A stretch of DNA of 64,000 nucleotides from an uncultured Collinsella sp. (GCA_937943045.1 CALEBN010000027.1:39129-103128); one strand, 5' to 3'. Numbered from the stretch's first letter, positions 1 to 8,581 are shown. A program made the numbers and translations. Notes: a model not told the origin generated them from the letters alone.

Positions 1-2
1 AG

Positions 3-29
3 CGCCGCAAGGCCAAGGCCTCGGCATAG
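3..29 (+). CDS. 3' end of an upstream gene (partial)
   Basis: Frame 3 reads RRKAKASA and then TAG at 27-29, immediately before a palindromic element. The basic, alanine-rich tail looks like the C-terminus of a protein that begins outside the window. Eight residues are too few to name it. It is on the same strand as gatCAB but separated from it by about 325 bases of repeats. Confidence 0.4.
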   Translation, partial: RRKAKASA

Positions 30-40
30 GACATCGTCCC

Positions 41-77
41 GACCACCACAAAGGGGGCAGGCACCTTTGTGGTGGTC
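41..77. repeat. Dispersed palindrome, GGGACAGG-core family, copy 1
   Basis: A perfect 14-bp inverted repeat (gaccaccacaaagg at 41-54, cctttgtggtggtc at 64-77) encloses the 9-nt loop GGGCAGGCA. The reverse complement of the element at 35294-35326 is almost identical, with loop GGACAGGCA. There is no T-run after the stem, so this is not a classical terminator. Confidence 0.85.
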
Positions 78-90
78 CGGGCTTCCAAAC

Positions 91-147
91 CATCACAACA
101 TTCGATGAAAATCGCGATTTTGACGAAAAGCGTCGAATGTTGTGATG
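91..147. repeat. Nested inverted repeat
   Basis: The arms 91-107 (catcacaacattcgatg) and 131-147 (cgtcgaatgttgtgatg) are complementary with one mismatch. Between them lies a second perfect palindrome, aaaatcgcgatttt. The right arm runs directly into the 21-bp tandem repeat. Confidence 0.8.
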
Positions 148-227
148 CTTTTCGTTGCGGGCGGGACGGCTTTCGCTGTGAGCGGGACGCTTTTCGCTAT
201 GGACGGTGCGGTTTCGCTGCAGAACCG
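144..227. repeat. Four degenerate 21-bp tandem repeats
   Basis: The units are 144-164, 165-185, 186-206 and 207-227. Each carries a variant of TTTTCGCTG at the same offset, followed by a GC-rich tail ending in cgg or ccg. Read on the plus strand the repeat encodes a seven-residue period (GFRCERD / AFRYGRC type), but no ribosome binding site or gene context supports translation. Confidence 0.65.
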
Positions 228-354
228 CCAGCCCGCCGTCTGCCAGTCCGCCGTCCTCGTTACGTTTTCGCTGCATTTGGGTAAAGCGCCTGCTCCAAGC
301 CGGCGTTGCCTTGTATACTAGAGCGGTTTATCTGTTATGCGGAAGGGAGCGCCT

Positions 355-666
355 ATGGCACTCAGCGAGAAAGATGTGCGCGGCATCGCCGAGTACGCAA
401 AGATCGCACTGACCGATGACGAGCTCACCCAGATGACGTCCTACCTGAACGACGCCGTCCAGATGCTCGAGCCCGTCTTGCAATATGACTTGCCCGACGT
501 GGAGCCCACGTTCCATCCCATCGGAAGCCTGTCCAACGTGATGGGCGATGACCTGCGCGAGCCCGAGCGCGACCTGCCGCTCGACGTTGCGCTCGAAAAC
601 GCCGGCAGCGCGCGTGACCGCTACTTCCGCGTGCCGTCCATTTTGGGAGAGGGGGAGAGCGAGTAA
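355..666 (+). CDS. gatC: Asp-tRNA(Asn)/Glu-tRNA(Gln) amidotransferase subunit C
   Basis: GatC is the small scaffold subunit of the GatCAB amidotransferase, which converts misacylated Glu-tRNA(Gln) or Asp-tRNA(Asn) to the amidated form in the cytoplasm. The 103-residue product has the family's N-terminal helix pattern (SEKDVRGIAEYAKIALTDDE) and the typical C-terminal RVPSIL stretch. I chose the ATG at 355 because GGAAGGGAG lies just upstream; an in-frame ATG at 337 lacks such a site. The stop overlaps the gatA start, so translation of the gatCAB operon is probably coupled. A TATACT box at 313-318 may be the -10 element. Confidence 0.95.
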   Translation: MALSEKDVRGIAEYAKIALTDDELTQMTSYLNDAVQMLEPVLQYDLPDVEPTFHPIGSLSNVMGDDLREPERDLPLDVALENAGSARDRYFRVPSILGEGESE

Positions 667-2180
667 TGGCGCTAAGCTTCGATTCCCTTACCGCCGCCCA
701 GATCGCCGCGGGCGTTGCCGCCGGCGACTTTACCGCCACCGAGGTGGCCCAGGCCTCCCTTGCCGCCATCGAGGCGCGCGAGGGCGGGGTTCAGGCATTC
801 CTGCAGGTGGCGCCCGAGCTTGCGCTCGAGGCCGCTGTGCGCGTGGATGCCGACCGTGCCGCAGGCAAGCCGCTGCCCCCGCTCGCGGGCGTGCCGCTGG
901 CCATTAAGGACAACATGAACCTCGTGGGCACGCGCACCACCTGCGCTTCCCGCATGCTCGGGGACTACCAGAGCGTCTACACCGCCACTTGCGTTCAGCG
1001 CATGCTCGACGCCGGCTGCCTGCCCATGGGCAAGGCCAACATGGACGAGTTTGCCTTTGGTAGCTCTACCGAGAGCTCGGCGTTCCACCGCACTAATAAC
1101 CCCTGGGATACCGAGCGCGTGCCCGGTGGCTCCTCGGGCGGCTCCGCTGCCGCCGTCGCCGCGGGCGAGGTCGCGCTCTCGCTGGGCTCGGACACCGGCG
1201 GCTCCATTCGCCAGCCGGCGTCGCTGTGCGGCGTGGTGGGCTTTAAGCCCACGTATGGCGCCGTGAGCCGTTACGGCGTGGTCGCCTTTGGCTCGTCGCT
1301 CGACCAGGTGGGCCCCTTTGGCCGCACGGTCGAAGATGTCGCGCTGGCCATGAACGCGCTTACCGGCGCGGGCCACGATCCGTACGACTGCACCAGCCAG
1401 GATTGCGCCGTCGACTTTACCGAGCATCTCAACGACAGCATCGAGGGCAAGCGCGTGGGCATCATCCCCGCGTTTATGGAGGCCGAGGGCCTGACGTCCG
1501 AGGTCAAGGCCGCTGTTCAGCGCGCCGCCCAGGAGCTGCAGAGCCAGGGTGCCGAGCTGGTCGAGGTCGACCTGCCGCACCTGGACGCCGCCATCGCCGC
1601 CTACTACGTCATCGGCCCGGCCGAGGCGTTCTCCAACCTGGCCCGTTTTGACGGCATTCGCTACGGCTACCAGGAGGAGGGCTGCGCCAACCTGTCCGAC
1701 CAGAGCTCGCTTTCGCGCGCCCACGGCTTTGGCGCCGAGGCCAAGCGCCGTCAGATGCTCGGCGCCTACCTGCTGAGCTCGGGCGTGTACGACAAGTACT
1801 ACTACGCCGCGCAAAAGGCCCGCACGCTCATCACGCAGGACTACGACGCCGCGTATGCCAAGGTGGACACCATCCTCATGCCCGCCTCGCCGCGCACGGC
1901 CTTTAAGTTTGGCGAGATCAGCGACCCCACGCAGATGTACCTCTCCGACCTGTACACCATCTCGCTCAACATCTGCGGCAACGGTGGTATCTCGGTGCCG
2001 CTGGGCCTGGGCGAGGATACTCAGCTGCCCGTTTCTGCCCAGCTGGTGGGTCCGGCCTTTAAGGACCGTCAGCTGCTCACGTTTGCCCGCGCCCTGGAGC
2101 GCGGCTTTGCCGATACCGCCACGGGTGCGCCCGCGCTTTCCGTCGCGCCCGATTTTGCCGGGAAGGGAGGCGAGCTGTAA
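666..2180 (+). CDS. gatA: Asp/Glu-tRNA amidotransferase subunit A
   Basis: GatA is the amidase-signature glutaminase of GatCAB, releasing ammonia from glutamine for transfer to the tRNA-bound acid. The 504 residues match the usual length. The catalytic Ser-cisSer-Lys triad is visible: Lys81 in PLAIKDNMN, Ser156 in PGGSSGGSAAA and Ser180 in DTGGSIRQPAS. The start ATG overlaps the gatC TAA and the stop overlaps the gatB start, so the three subunits are translationally coupled. The product is cytoplasmic. Confidence 0.97.
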   Translation: MALSFDSLTAAQIAAGVAAGDFTATEVAQASLAAIEAREGGVQAFLQVAPELALEAAVRVDADRAAGKPLPPLAGVPLAIKDNMNLVGTRTTCASRMLGDYQSVYTATCVQRMLDAGCLPMGKANMDEFAFGSSTESSAFHRTNNPWDTERVPGGSSGGSAAAVAAGEVALSLGSDTGGSIRQPASLCGVVGFKPTYGAVSRYGVVAFGSSLDQVGPFGRTVEDVALAMNALTGAGHDPYDCTSQDCAVDFTEHLNDSIEGKRVGIIPAFMEAEGLTSEVKAAVQRAAQELQSQGAELVEVDLPHLDAAIAAYYVIGPAEAFSNLARFDGIRYGYQEEGCANLSDQSSLSRAHGFGAEAKRRQMLGAYLLSSGVYDKYYYAAQKARTLITQDYDAAYAKVDTILMPASPRTAFKFGEISDPTQMYLSDLYTISLNICGNGGISVPLGLGEDTQLPVSAQLVGPAFKDRQLLTFARALERGFADTATGAPALSVAPDFAGKGGEL

Positions 2181-3856
2181 TGAAGGAGCTTTCCGAGGTC
2201 CTGCAGGATTGGGAGGCCGTGATTGGCCTGGAGATCCATACCGAGCTCACCGCACTCGATACCAAGATGTTCTGCAACTGCAAGCTCAGCCACGATGACG
2301 AGCCCAACGCCAACGTGTGCCCGGTGTGCCTGGGTCTGCCCGGCGCCCTGCCGGTGCCCAACAAGCGCGCTATCGAGAGCATCGTCAAGGCCGGTCTCGC
2401 CACCAACTGCGAGATCCAGCGCCACTCGATGTTCTACCGCAAGCACTACTTCTATCCCGATATGGCCAAGAACTTCCAGACCACGCAGGGTCCGGTTGCC
2501 TTTGCTATGTACGGTCACTTGGACCTGGACGTGACCGGTCGTGGCGCCGCCGAGCGCCCCGACTGTGCATTTGGCGAGGCCGAGGCCCAGAGCCTGGCGA
2601 GCGCCTCGGCCAACGCCGAGGGCCTGTCCACGTCCATGACGTCGACCATGCGCGAAGGTAACCAGCGCGCCGGTCACCTGGCCAGCTACGATGCGTCCAA
2701 CCTGCAGATGCCCGAGCGTCGCGAGGACGGTTCCTACACGGTGCCCATCCGCATCCTGCGCATCCACATGGAGGAGGACGCCGCCAAGATGGTCCACGTG
2801 GGCGGCGCCGAGGGCCGCATTACCGCCGCGGCCGAGTCGCTCGTCGACTACAACCGCTGCGGCACACCTTTGATTGAGCTCGTGACTGAGCCCGACTTGC
2901 GCACACCCGAGGAAGCGCGCCTGTTTATGGAGAAGCTCCGTCGCATTTTTGTGACGCTGGGCATTTCGGACTGCTCCATGGAGAAGGGCTCCATGCGCTG
3001 CGACGGCAACGTGTCGCTGCGTCGCCGCGGCGAGACCAAGTTGGGCACCAAGACCGAGCTCAAGAACCTCAACTCGTTTAAGAGCCTGCATGACGGCCTT
3101 GCCTACGAGATCTGCCGCCAGGCCGAGGTGCTCGAGGAGGGCGGTATCATCTATCAGGAGACCCGCCACTGGGAGCCCAGCCGCAAGCGCACCGTGGTCA
3201 TGCGTGTGAAGGAGACGGCCGACGACTATCGCCTGTTTCCTGATCCAGACCTGGCGCCCTTCGATCTGGACGACGAGTTTATTGACCGTTGCCGTGGCGA
3301 GATTCCCGAGCTGCCCGATGCCAAGCGCGCCCGCTTTGAAGCCGACTTTGGCATTAAGGCGGCCGATGCCGAGCAAATCGCCGGCGACCCGGAGTTTGCC
3401 GAGTTCTTTGAGGCCGCCGCTGCCGGTATGGCCGGCAAGGAGGCCCAGACGGTCGCAAACTTGCTGGTCAACGAGATGATCGCCTACCTTAAGGGTGCGG
3501 GCGTGTCGCTCGTCGAGTCCGGCATCGCGCCGGCTCAGGTGGCAGCGCTGGCTAAGTTGCTGGCGACCGATGCCATCAGCTCCAACCAGGCGCACGAGGT
3601 CTTTGAGGCCATGGCCCAGACCGGCGACGACCCCAATAAGATCGTCGACGAGCGCGGCATGCGTCAGGTGAGCGATGCCGGCGCGCTGCAGCCGATCGTG
3701 GACGAGGTGCTGGCTAACTGTGCCGATCAGGCGCAGCAGTATCGTGACGGCAACCAGAAGGTCATCGGCTTTTTGGTGGGCCAGTGCATGAAGGCGAGCC
3801 GCGGCAAGGGCAACCCGAAGCTCTTCAACGAGTTGCTGAGAACGTCGCTCTCGTAA
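2180..3856 (+). CDS. gatB: Asp/Glu-tRNA amidotransferase subunit B
   Basis: GatB binds the misacylated tRNA, activates the carboxylate with ATP and receives ammonia from GatA. The N-terminal catalytic cradle is clear (WEAVIGLEIHTEL, then the cysteine pair in CPVCLGLPGALPVPN), and the C-terminal YqeY-like tail ends in KGNPKLFNELLRTSL. The last ~200 residues are the helical tRNA-binding domain. The start overlaps gatA. A large nested palindrome follows the stop at 3861-4001 and may end transcription. At 558 residues it is longer than the typical ~480, mainly through an insertion around residues 120-160. Confidence 0.96.
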   Translation: MKELSEVLQDWEAVIGLEIHTELTALDTKMFCNCKLSHDDEPNANVCPVCLGLPGALPVPNKRAIESIVKAGLATNCEIQRHSMFYRKHYFYPDMAKNFQTTQGPVAFAMYGHLDLDVTGRGAAERPDCAFGEAEAQSLASASANAEGLSTSMTSTMREGNQRAGHLASYDASNLQMPERREDGSYTVPIRILRIHMEEDAAKMVHVGGAEGRITAAAESLVDYNRCGTPLIELVTEPDLRTPEEARLFMEKLRRIFVTLGISDCSMEKGSMRCDGNVSLRRRGETKLGTKTELKNLNSFKSLHDGLAYEICRQAEVLEEGGIIYQETRHWEPSRKRTVVMRVKETADDYRLFPDPDLAPFDLDDEFIDRCRGEIPELPDAKRARFEADFGIKAADAEQIAGDPEFAEFFEAAAAGMAGKEAQTVANLLVNEMIAYLKGAGVSLVESGIAPAQVAALAKLLATDAISSNQAHEVFEAMAQTGDDPNKIVDERGMRQVSDAGALQPIVDEVLANCADQAQQYRDGNQKVIGFLVGQCMKASRGKGNPKLFNELLRTSLS

Positions 3857-3860
3857 ACGG

Positions 3861-4001
3861 GAACCCGGGAGCCCCGGCAGGGCGGGTGCTTCCTCAAAAT
3901 TTCGAACAGTCCTGCGCAAGACGAAGGCCACATTAAGTGGCCTTCTTTGCGTGCGGAACTCATTTTGAGCAAGCACCCGCCCTGCCGGGGCTCTTGGGTT
4001 C
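3861..4001. repeat. Large nested palindrome, ATTAA-core family, copy 1
   Basis: The outer arms 3861-3891 and 3971-4001 pair over 31 bp with two mismatches. Inside, 3923-3945 forms a perfect 9-bp hairpin around ATTAA (GAAGGCCAC / GTGGCCTTC) followed by TTT. The inner flanks ACAGTCCTG and TGCGGAACTC are shared with the element at 25359-25500, so the two belong to one family. It sits 3' of gatB and may act as its terminator. Confidence 0.85.
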
Positions 4002-4141
4002 TGTGACGACTCGGCCGTTCGGGTCAGGTAGGCTGATAGGAAAGATGGTGACAGAGGCGCAAAATGCGCCTCCGCCTTTTGAATGTGATGAAAGTGTGGC
4101 GAAATGAGCTTAAAACTTCTGTAAATGTGATAAATGTCACG

Positions 4142-4158
4142 TTTTACCTAAGGTAAAA
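4142..4158. promoter_or_regulatory. Palindromic operator candidate upstream of the AAA+ ATPase
   Basis: The 8-bp arms TTTTACCT and AGGTAAAA are separated by one base. The motif is flanked by aaatgtcacgtt and aatatcacgtt, two related half-sites. It lies about 50 bp before the ATPase start in an AT-rich stretch, where a repressor site is plausible. The binding protein is unknown. Confidence 0.5.
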
Positions 4159-4206
4159 TGTGGGAAATATCACGTTTACGGAAGTTTCTTTGCGGGAGGT
4201 TCGGTC

Positions 4207-5571
4207 ATGCAGCGAGATATCATTGCCAAGCTTAACGCTTGGAAAGCGTCAGAATATCGTAAGCCGCTTATCCTTAAGGGGGCGCGCCAGGTTGGAAAGA
4301 CGTGGGCGCTTAAGGAGTTCGGCCGAACCTCGTACCTCAATTTTGTGTATCTGACGCTCGAGGAGCCGTCACCTGGGGTACAGAGCGAGTACGCTCAGTT
4401 TTTCGAAGGTACGCGCGATCCTCGACGGATCATCTCAAATCTTTCCCTGGCACTTGGACAGCCTATCGAGCCCGGCGAAACGCTGCTTATTATTGATGAG
4501 ATCCAGGATTGTCCTTCTGCAGTCGGCGCCCTTAAATACTTCTGTGACGAGGCCCCCGAGTATCACGTCGCATGCGCAGGGTCTTTGTTGGGCGTTCGCT
4601 TGTCCCGTGAGACCAGCGCTTTTCCGGTGGGAAAGGTCGAGTTCATGGAGATGCGCCCCATGAGCTTTTCCGAGTTTCTGAAAGCCGAGGGCGCTGCAAA
4701 CTACGACGAATACCTTGGCGGCCTGGATCAGATCGAGACAGTGCCCGATTTCTTCCATGTCCGTCTCGTCGAGCATCTTCGTCGTTATTTTGCATGCGGC
4801 GGCATGCCAGAGGCTCTTGGCCGGTGGGCGGAGACGGGCGATATCGTTCAGGTCGATAAGGTGTTGTCTGATCTCTTGGATTCCTACGAGCGCGATTTTG
4901 CCAAGCATGGTGGCCGTGCGCAGTTCGCCAAGCTTTCACAAATATGGAACTCGATTCCAGCTCAGTTGGCGCGCGAGAACAAAAAGTTCGTTTGGGGTGC
5001 GGTGCGCGAGGGGGCTCGTGCTCGAGAATACGAGGATGCTCTGGAATGGCTTGCCGATGCTGGGCTCATCACGGCGGTTCGCCTTAATGCTGCCGGTGGT
5101 GTGCCGCTCTCTGCGTACGATGACCTCAAGGCATTTAAAGTCTACTGTCTTGATGTCGGCTTGCTGCGCCGCATGGCAAGGCTGGATGCGTCCGCTTTTG
5201 CCATCTCGGATGCGCTATTTTCGGAGTTCAAAGGTTCGTTCGCCGAGAACTATGTGCTTCAGGCATTACTTTCACAGTTAGATGCGGCTCCGCGTTATTG
5301 GACAAACGAGAAGCCGAAGCACGAAGTCGATTTTTTGATTCAAGTCGGAAACGAAATCGTTCCCGTCGAGGTCAAATCGGGAGAGGTCGTTCATTCCAAG
5401 AGCCTTAAGTACTATGCCGACAAGCATGCGGAGACGACTCCATTGAGGGTCCGCTACTCACTTAAGAACCTAAAGCTCGACGACGGGGTGCTCAACATTC
5501 CGTTGTATTTGGCTGATCGATCTGTCCCTCTTATCAAAAAGGCGCTTGATCGTGCACATCTTGACGTTTAG
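4207..5571 (+). CDS. AAA+ ATPase with C-terminal DUF4143 domain
   Basis: This is an ATP-binding protein of the AAA_14/DUF4143 family, common in gut bacteria and of unknown physiological role. The Walker A motif GARQVGKTW is near residues 20-28, Walker B is LLIIDEIQD, and the C-terminal DUF4143 region contains EVDFLIQVGNEIVPVEVKSG, a nuclease-like ExK pattern. The 454-residue length is typical. GGGAGG lies upstream of the ATG at 4207. The gene stands alone, has lower GC and a more AT-rich promoter than its neighbours, and was probably acquired. Family members are sometimes discussed as defence or toxin-related, but nothing here proves that. Confidence 0.85.
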   Translation: MQRDIIAKLNAWKASEYRKPLILKGARQVGKTWALKEFGRTSYLNFVYLTLEEPSPGVQSEYAQFFEGTRDPRRIISNLSLALGQPIEPGETLLIIDEIQDCPSAVGALKYFCDEAPEYHVACAGSLLGVRLSRETSAFPVGKVEFMEMRPMSFSEFLKAEGAANYDEYLGGLDQIETVPDFFHVRLVEHLRRYFACGGMPEALGRWAETGDIVQVDKVLSDLLDSYERDFAKHGGRAQFAKLSQIWNSIPAQLARENKKFVWGAVREGARAREYEDALEWLADAGLITAVRLNAAGGVPLSAYDDLKAFKVYCLDVGLLRRMARLDASAFAISDALFSEFKGSFAENYVLQALLSQLDAAPRYWTNEKPKHEVDFLIQVGNEIVPVEVKSGEVVHSKSLKYYADKHAETTPLRVRYSLKNLKLDDGVLNIPLYLADRSVPLIKKALDRAHLDV

Positions 5572-5635
5572 ATCCTGGGTGAGCTGACGGGCGGCGGCTA
5601 ATTAATCGCTCCGTTACGGCCAGGGAGCTTGGGCC

Positions 5636-6634
5636 TTAGCGATGCTTGCTTCGCCAAGCCGTGGGTGTCATGCCGGTGTATTGTTTGAAGGCTTGGGCGA
5701 AGGCGGCCTGCTGAGGGTAGCCTAGACGCTCTGCCACCTGCGCTATCGTGAGCGCGCTATCGGCCAAAAGGTCCTGTGCTCGCTCCATACGGCGTCTGCG
5801 AATGTAGGCGCCCAGGGACTCGCCTGTTTGGGCCTTAAAGGTGGCGCAGAGTTTGGAGCGGCTTGTGTAGAGCTTCTCGGCCACCTCGTTGATACCCACA
5901 CGTCTGCCTTTGTCGAGCGCGCGCTCAATCATCTCCGTTGCTTCTTCGGCAATGGTTATGCTGATGCGTGTGTCTGTCGCCTGCCGCGCCTGCTTGTGGG
6001 CCGCGCGCGAACAGGCGAGCTCCGCGACCATGGTCTCCACGATACCCTGCATATAGACGTGTCCGCCTACGGTGCGGGCGCGTTCCTCGTTAATCCGGCG
6101 CAGCGTGTGGCAGATGACAGACGTCGCTTCCTCGTGCCATGGCTCGGCAAACGCATCAAAGATTCCCGCGAACTCGGTGGGATAGCGGTGCTCCAGTTCG
6201 TCAAAATATCCAGGCAAAAAGAGCACCGAGCGCGAGTGATAAAGCTCCCCCGCAAACAGCGGGCTTAACTCCTCGCCACAGTTATCTTGGATAAAGCTGC
6301 AAACGGCGTTGTTTGGCCACGGTCCATGCAATGGTTTAAGGTTCGCGGGCGTTATGCCAGCCTCGGGCATGCATGTAAGTGTGGGCGCGCTGATCTCGCT
6401 CACGCAGGCGTATGGCTCGGGTGTGTATTCGGTCAGGTACATATCGTGCGTCGGGGTGATGAAATGCTCCATGACGATGCAGGCAGGGGAGAGGGGCATG
6501 ATCCATGCGCGTCCGTGCGCCCGATCGTTTGCCACCTCGCCGGTAAAGACGGCGCCCTTGCCGGTAAGCTCCAGGCCAAACTGCTCAAACTGCGGTGCGT
6601 AGAGCTCGGTTATGTCGGTCGCAGCCCGATGCAT
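5636..6634 (-). CDS. AraC-family transcriptional regulator
   Basis: This 332-residue protein carries two helix-turn-helix motifs of AraC/XylS type in its last ~100 residues (INEVAEKLYTSRSKLCATFK, then LTIAQVAERLGYPQQAAFAQ). The N-terminal ~220 residues are the presumed effector domain. I chose the ATG at 6634 because AAGGGGA precedes it; an upstream in-frame TTG at 6682 has no such site. It is divergent from the ABC transporter pair starting at 6755, and in similar arrangements such regulators activate metal-siderophore uptake genes. The effector cannot be read from the sequence. Confidence 0.85.
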   Translation of the reverse strand: MHRAATDITELYAPQFEQFGLELTGKGAVFTGEVANDRAHGRAWIMPLSPACIVMEHFITPTHDMYLTEYTPEPYACVSEISAPTLTCMPEAGITPANLKPLHGPWPNNAVCSFIQDNCGEELSPLFAGELYHSRSVLFLPGYFDELEHRYPTEFAGIFDAFAEPWHEEATSVICHTLRRINEERARTVGGHVYMQGIVETMVAELACSRAAHKQARQATDTRISITIAEEATEMIERALDKGRRVGINEVAEKLYTSRSKLCATFKAQTGESLGAYIRRRRMERAQDLLADSALTIAQVAERLGYPQQAAFAQAFKQYTGMTPTAWRSKHR

Positions 6635-6708
6635 TTTCAAAAGCGTCCCCTTCCTTTGCGGAAACGTCCAAGCCTGGCTCAATCGTATGCCTTGGCGAAC
6701 ACTTCAAT

Positions 6709-6729
6709 GTTAAGTTTAACGAGGTTAAC
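6709..6729. promoter_or_regulatory. Candidate operator between AraC regulator and ABC genes
   Basis: The palindrome GTTAA-GT-TTAAC at 6709-6720 is followed three bases later by GTTAAC. It lies in the 120-bp divergent promoter region about 25-45 bp before the first ABC gene. It could bind the AraC protein or an iron-responsive repressor; the sequence does not decide. Confidence 0.4.
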
Positions 6730-6754
6730 TCTCAAGCCGTTAGAAAGGAATCTC

Positions 6755-8581
6755 ATGGCAAAGGGATCAAAAAGGGAAGGCGGCGGTATCGGCGAGCTGC
6801 TTGCATATGCCGGCGACCGTAAATTCCTAACGTATTTGGGCATGGCGCTCTCGGCGCTCTCGCAGCTGCTGAGCTTTGGCCCGTACGTGTGCATTTGGCT
6901 TGTCGCGCGCGATCTGATCGCCGTGGCACCTAACTGGAGCGAAGCCTGCGACATCGCGATGTATGGCTGGTGGGCCGTGGGGTTTGCGCTGGCAAGCATC
7001 GTAGCTTATTTCGTGGGGCTCATGTGCACGCATCTGTCCGCGTTTCGCTGCGCGTCCAATATCCGCAAGACTACGAGCGAGCACCTGCTTAAGCTGCCGC
7101 TTGGCTACTTTGACACGCACGCCACCGGCGAGCTGCGCCGCATTGTAGACGGATGCGCCGCCTCCACCGAGACCCTGCTCGCACACATGCTGCCCGATAT
7201 CGCAGGCGCTGCCGCCATGGTCGCAGGTCTGCTCGTACTGCTTTTCGCCCTCGATTGGCGCTTGGGCGCGGCATGCCTCATCTCGGTGGCCATTTCGTTT
7301 GGCGCCATGGCCACCATGATGAGCGGCAAAGGCGCCGATTTCATGAAGGCCTACATGGATGAACTAGTCAAAATGAACAAGACGGGCACCGAATACGTAC
7401 GCGGAATTCCCGTGGTCAAGGTGTTTCAGCAGACGGTCTACTCCTTTAAGGCTTTCCACGATGCGATCGCCGAATACGCCGACACGGCACAAAACTATTC
7501 GGGCACGTTCTGTCGAGGTCCGCAGGTACTCAACCTTACCGCGCTCAATGGTCTTGTGGCATTCCTGTTGCCCGTGGCGTTGCTGTTGGCGCCGGGCGAG
7601 ACGGACTTCGCGCATTTTATGGCCAACTTTACGTTTTACGCGATATTTTCGGCCGTGGTGCCGACGGCCATGACCAAGCTCATGTTTGTGGGCGAGTCCT
7701 CTCAGATGAGTGCCGATTCGCTGGCTCGTATTCGAAGCGTCATGGATTCCAAGCAGCTCTCCGTGCCCGCCCAACCCAAGCACCCTGCCGGCGGCGACGT
7801 GCGATTTGAGGACGTGAGCTTTACGTACGAGGGTGCCGAAGCACCTGCCGTTAGCCATGTGAGTTTCAGCGTTCCCGCTGGTAGCACCCTCGCCCTGGTG
7901 GGTCCTTCGGGTGGCGGTAAGTCAACCTGCGCAAGCCTGATCCCGCGTTTTTGGGATGTTTCCTCGGGTCGAGTGCTCGTAGGCGGTGTGGACGTTCGCG
8001 ATATGGATCCGCACGAGCTTATGGACCAGGTCGCCTTCGTGTTTCAGACCAACCAGCTGTTCCGGCAAACACTTGCCGATAACGTGCGCGCCTCCAAGCC
8101 TACGGCCACTGACGACGAAGTGCGTGCGGCCCTCTCCGCAGCTCAGTGCGACGACATTGTGGCCAAGCTCCCACAGGGCATCAATACCATGCTCGGCGCC
8201 GGCGGAGCATATCTTTCGGGCGGCGAGGTCCAGCGCGTGGCACTCGCCCGCGCAATCCTTAAAGACGCGCCTATCGTGGTGCTCGATGAGGCCACGGCGT
8301 TTGCCGATCCCGAGAACGAGGCGCTCATCCAGCGCGCCTTTAGCAAACTGGCGGCGGGCCGCACGGTCATTATGATTGCGCACCGGCTTTCGACCGTGGT
8401 GGGCGCAGACCAAATCGTGGTGCTCAACCAGGGCAGCGTGCAGGAGTCGGGTACCCATGCCGAGTTGCTGTCCCAAAACGGCCTGTACGCCAAGATGTGG
8501 GCCGAATACGAACAGGCCGCGAGCTGGAAAATCACTGCAGCGACCGTGGATGCCGCCGTCGCGAAGGGAGGCGAGGCCTAA
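6755..8581 (+). CDS. ABC transporter, fused permease and ATPase (first subunit)
   Basis: This is a half-transporter of type IV (exporter-fold) ABC architecture with six predicted membrane helices (residues ~25-330) and a C-terminal ATPase domain. The nucleotide-binding motifs are Walker A GPSGGGKST, signature LSGGEVQR, Walker B IVVLDEAT and a switch His in IAHRLS. The product has 608 residues, starting at the ATG at 6755 behind AAAGGA. Its stop abuts the next start (8582), so the two products probably form a heterodimer. The AraC neighbour and the pairing resemble the IrtAB/YbtPQ siderophore importers. The substrate is inferred, not shown. Confidence 0.9.
   Translation: MAKGSKREGGGIGELLAYAGDRKFLTYLGMALSALSQLLSFGPYVCIWLVARDLIAVAPNWSEACDIAMYGWWAVGFALASIVAYFVGLMCTHLSAFRCASNIRKTTSEHLLKLPLGYFDTHATGELRRIVDGCAASTETLLAHMLPDIAGAAAMVAGLLVLLFALDWRLGAACLISVAISFGAMATMMSGKGADFMKAYMDELVKMNKTGTEYVRGIPVVKVFQQTVYSFKAFHDAIAEYADTAQNYSGTFCRGPQVLNLTALNGLVAFLLPVALLLAPGETDFAHFMANFTFYAIFSAVVPTAMTKLMFVGESSQMSADSLARIRSVMDSKQLSVPAQPKHPAGGDVRFEDVSFTYEGAEAPAVSHVSFSVPAGSTLALVGPSGGGKSTCASLIPRFWDVSSGRVLVGGVDVRDMDPHELMDQVAFVFQTNQLFRQTLADNVRASKPTATDDEVRAALSAAQCDDIVAKLPQGINTMLGAGGAYLSGGEVQRVALARAILKDAPIVVLDEATAFADPENEALIQRAFSKLAAGRTVIMIAHRLSTVVGADQIVVLNQGSVQESGTHAELLSQNGLYAKMWAEYEQAASWKITAATVDAAVAKGGEA

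Noticed and set aside
2069..3976. 635-codon open frame opposite gatB
   Set aside because: Shadow of the clearly real gatB; low-complexity composition and no domain.
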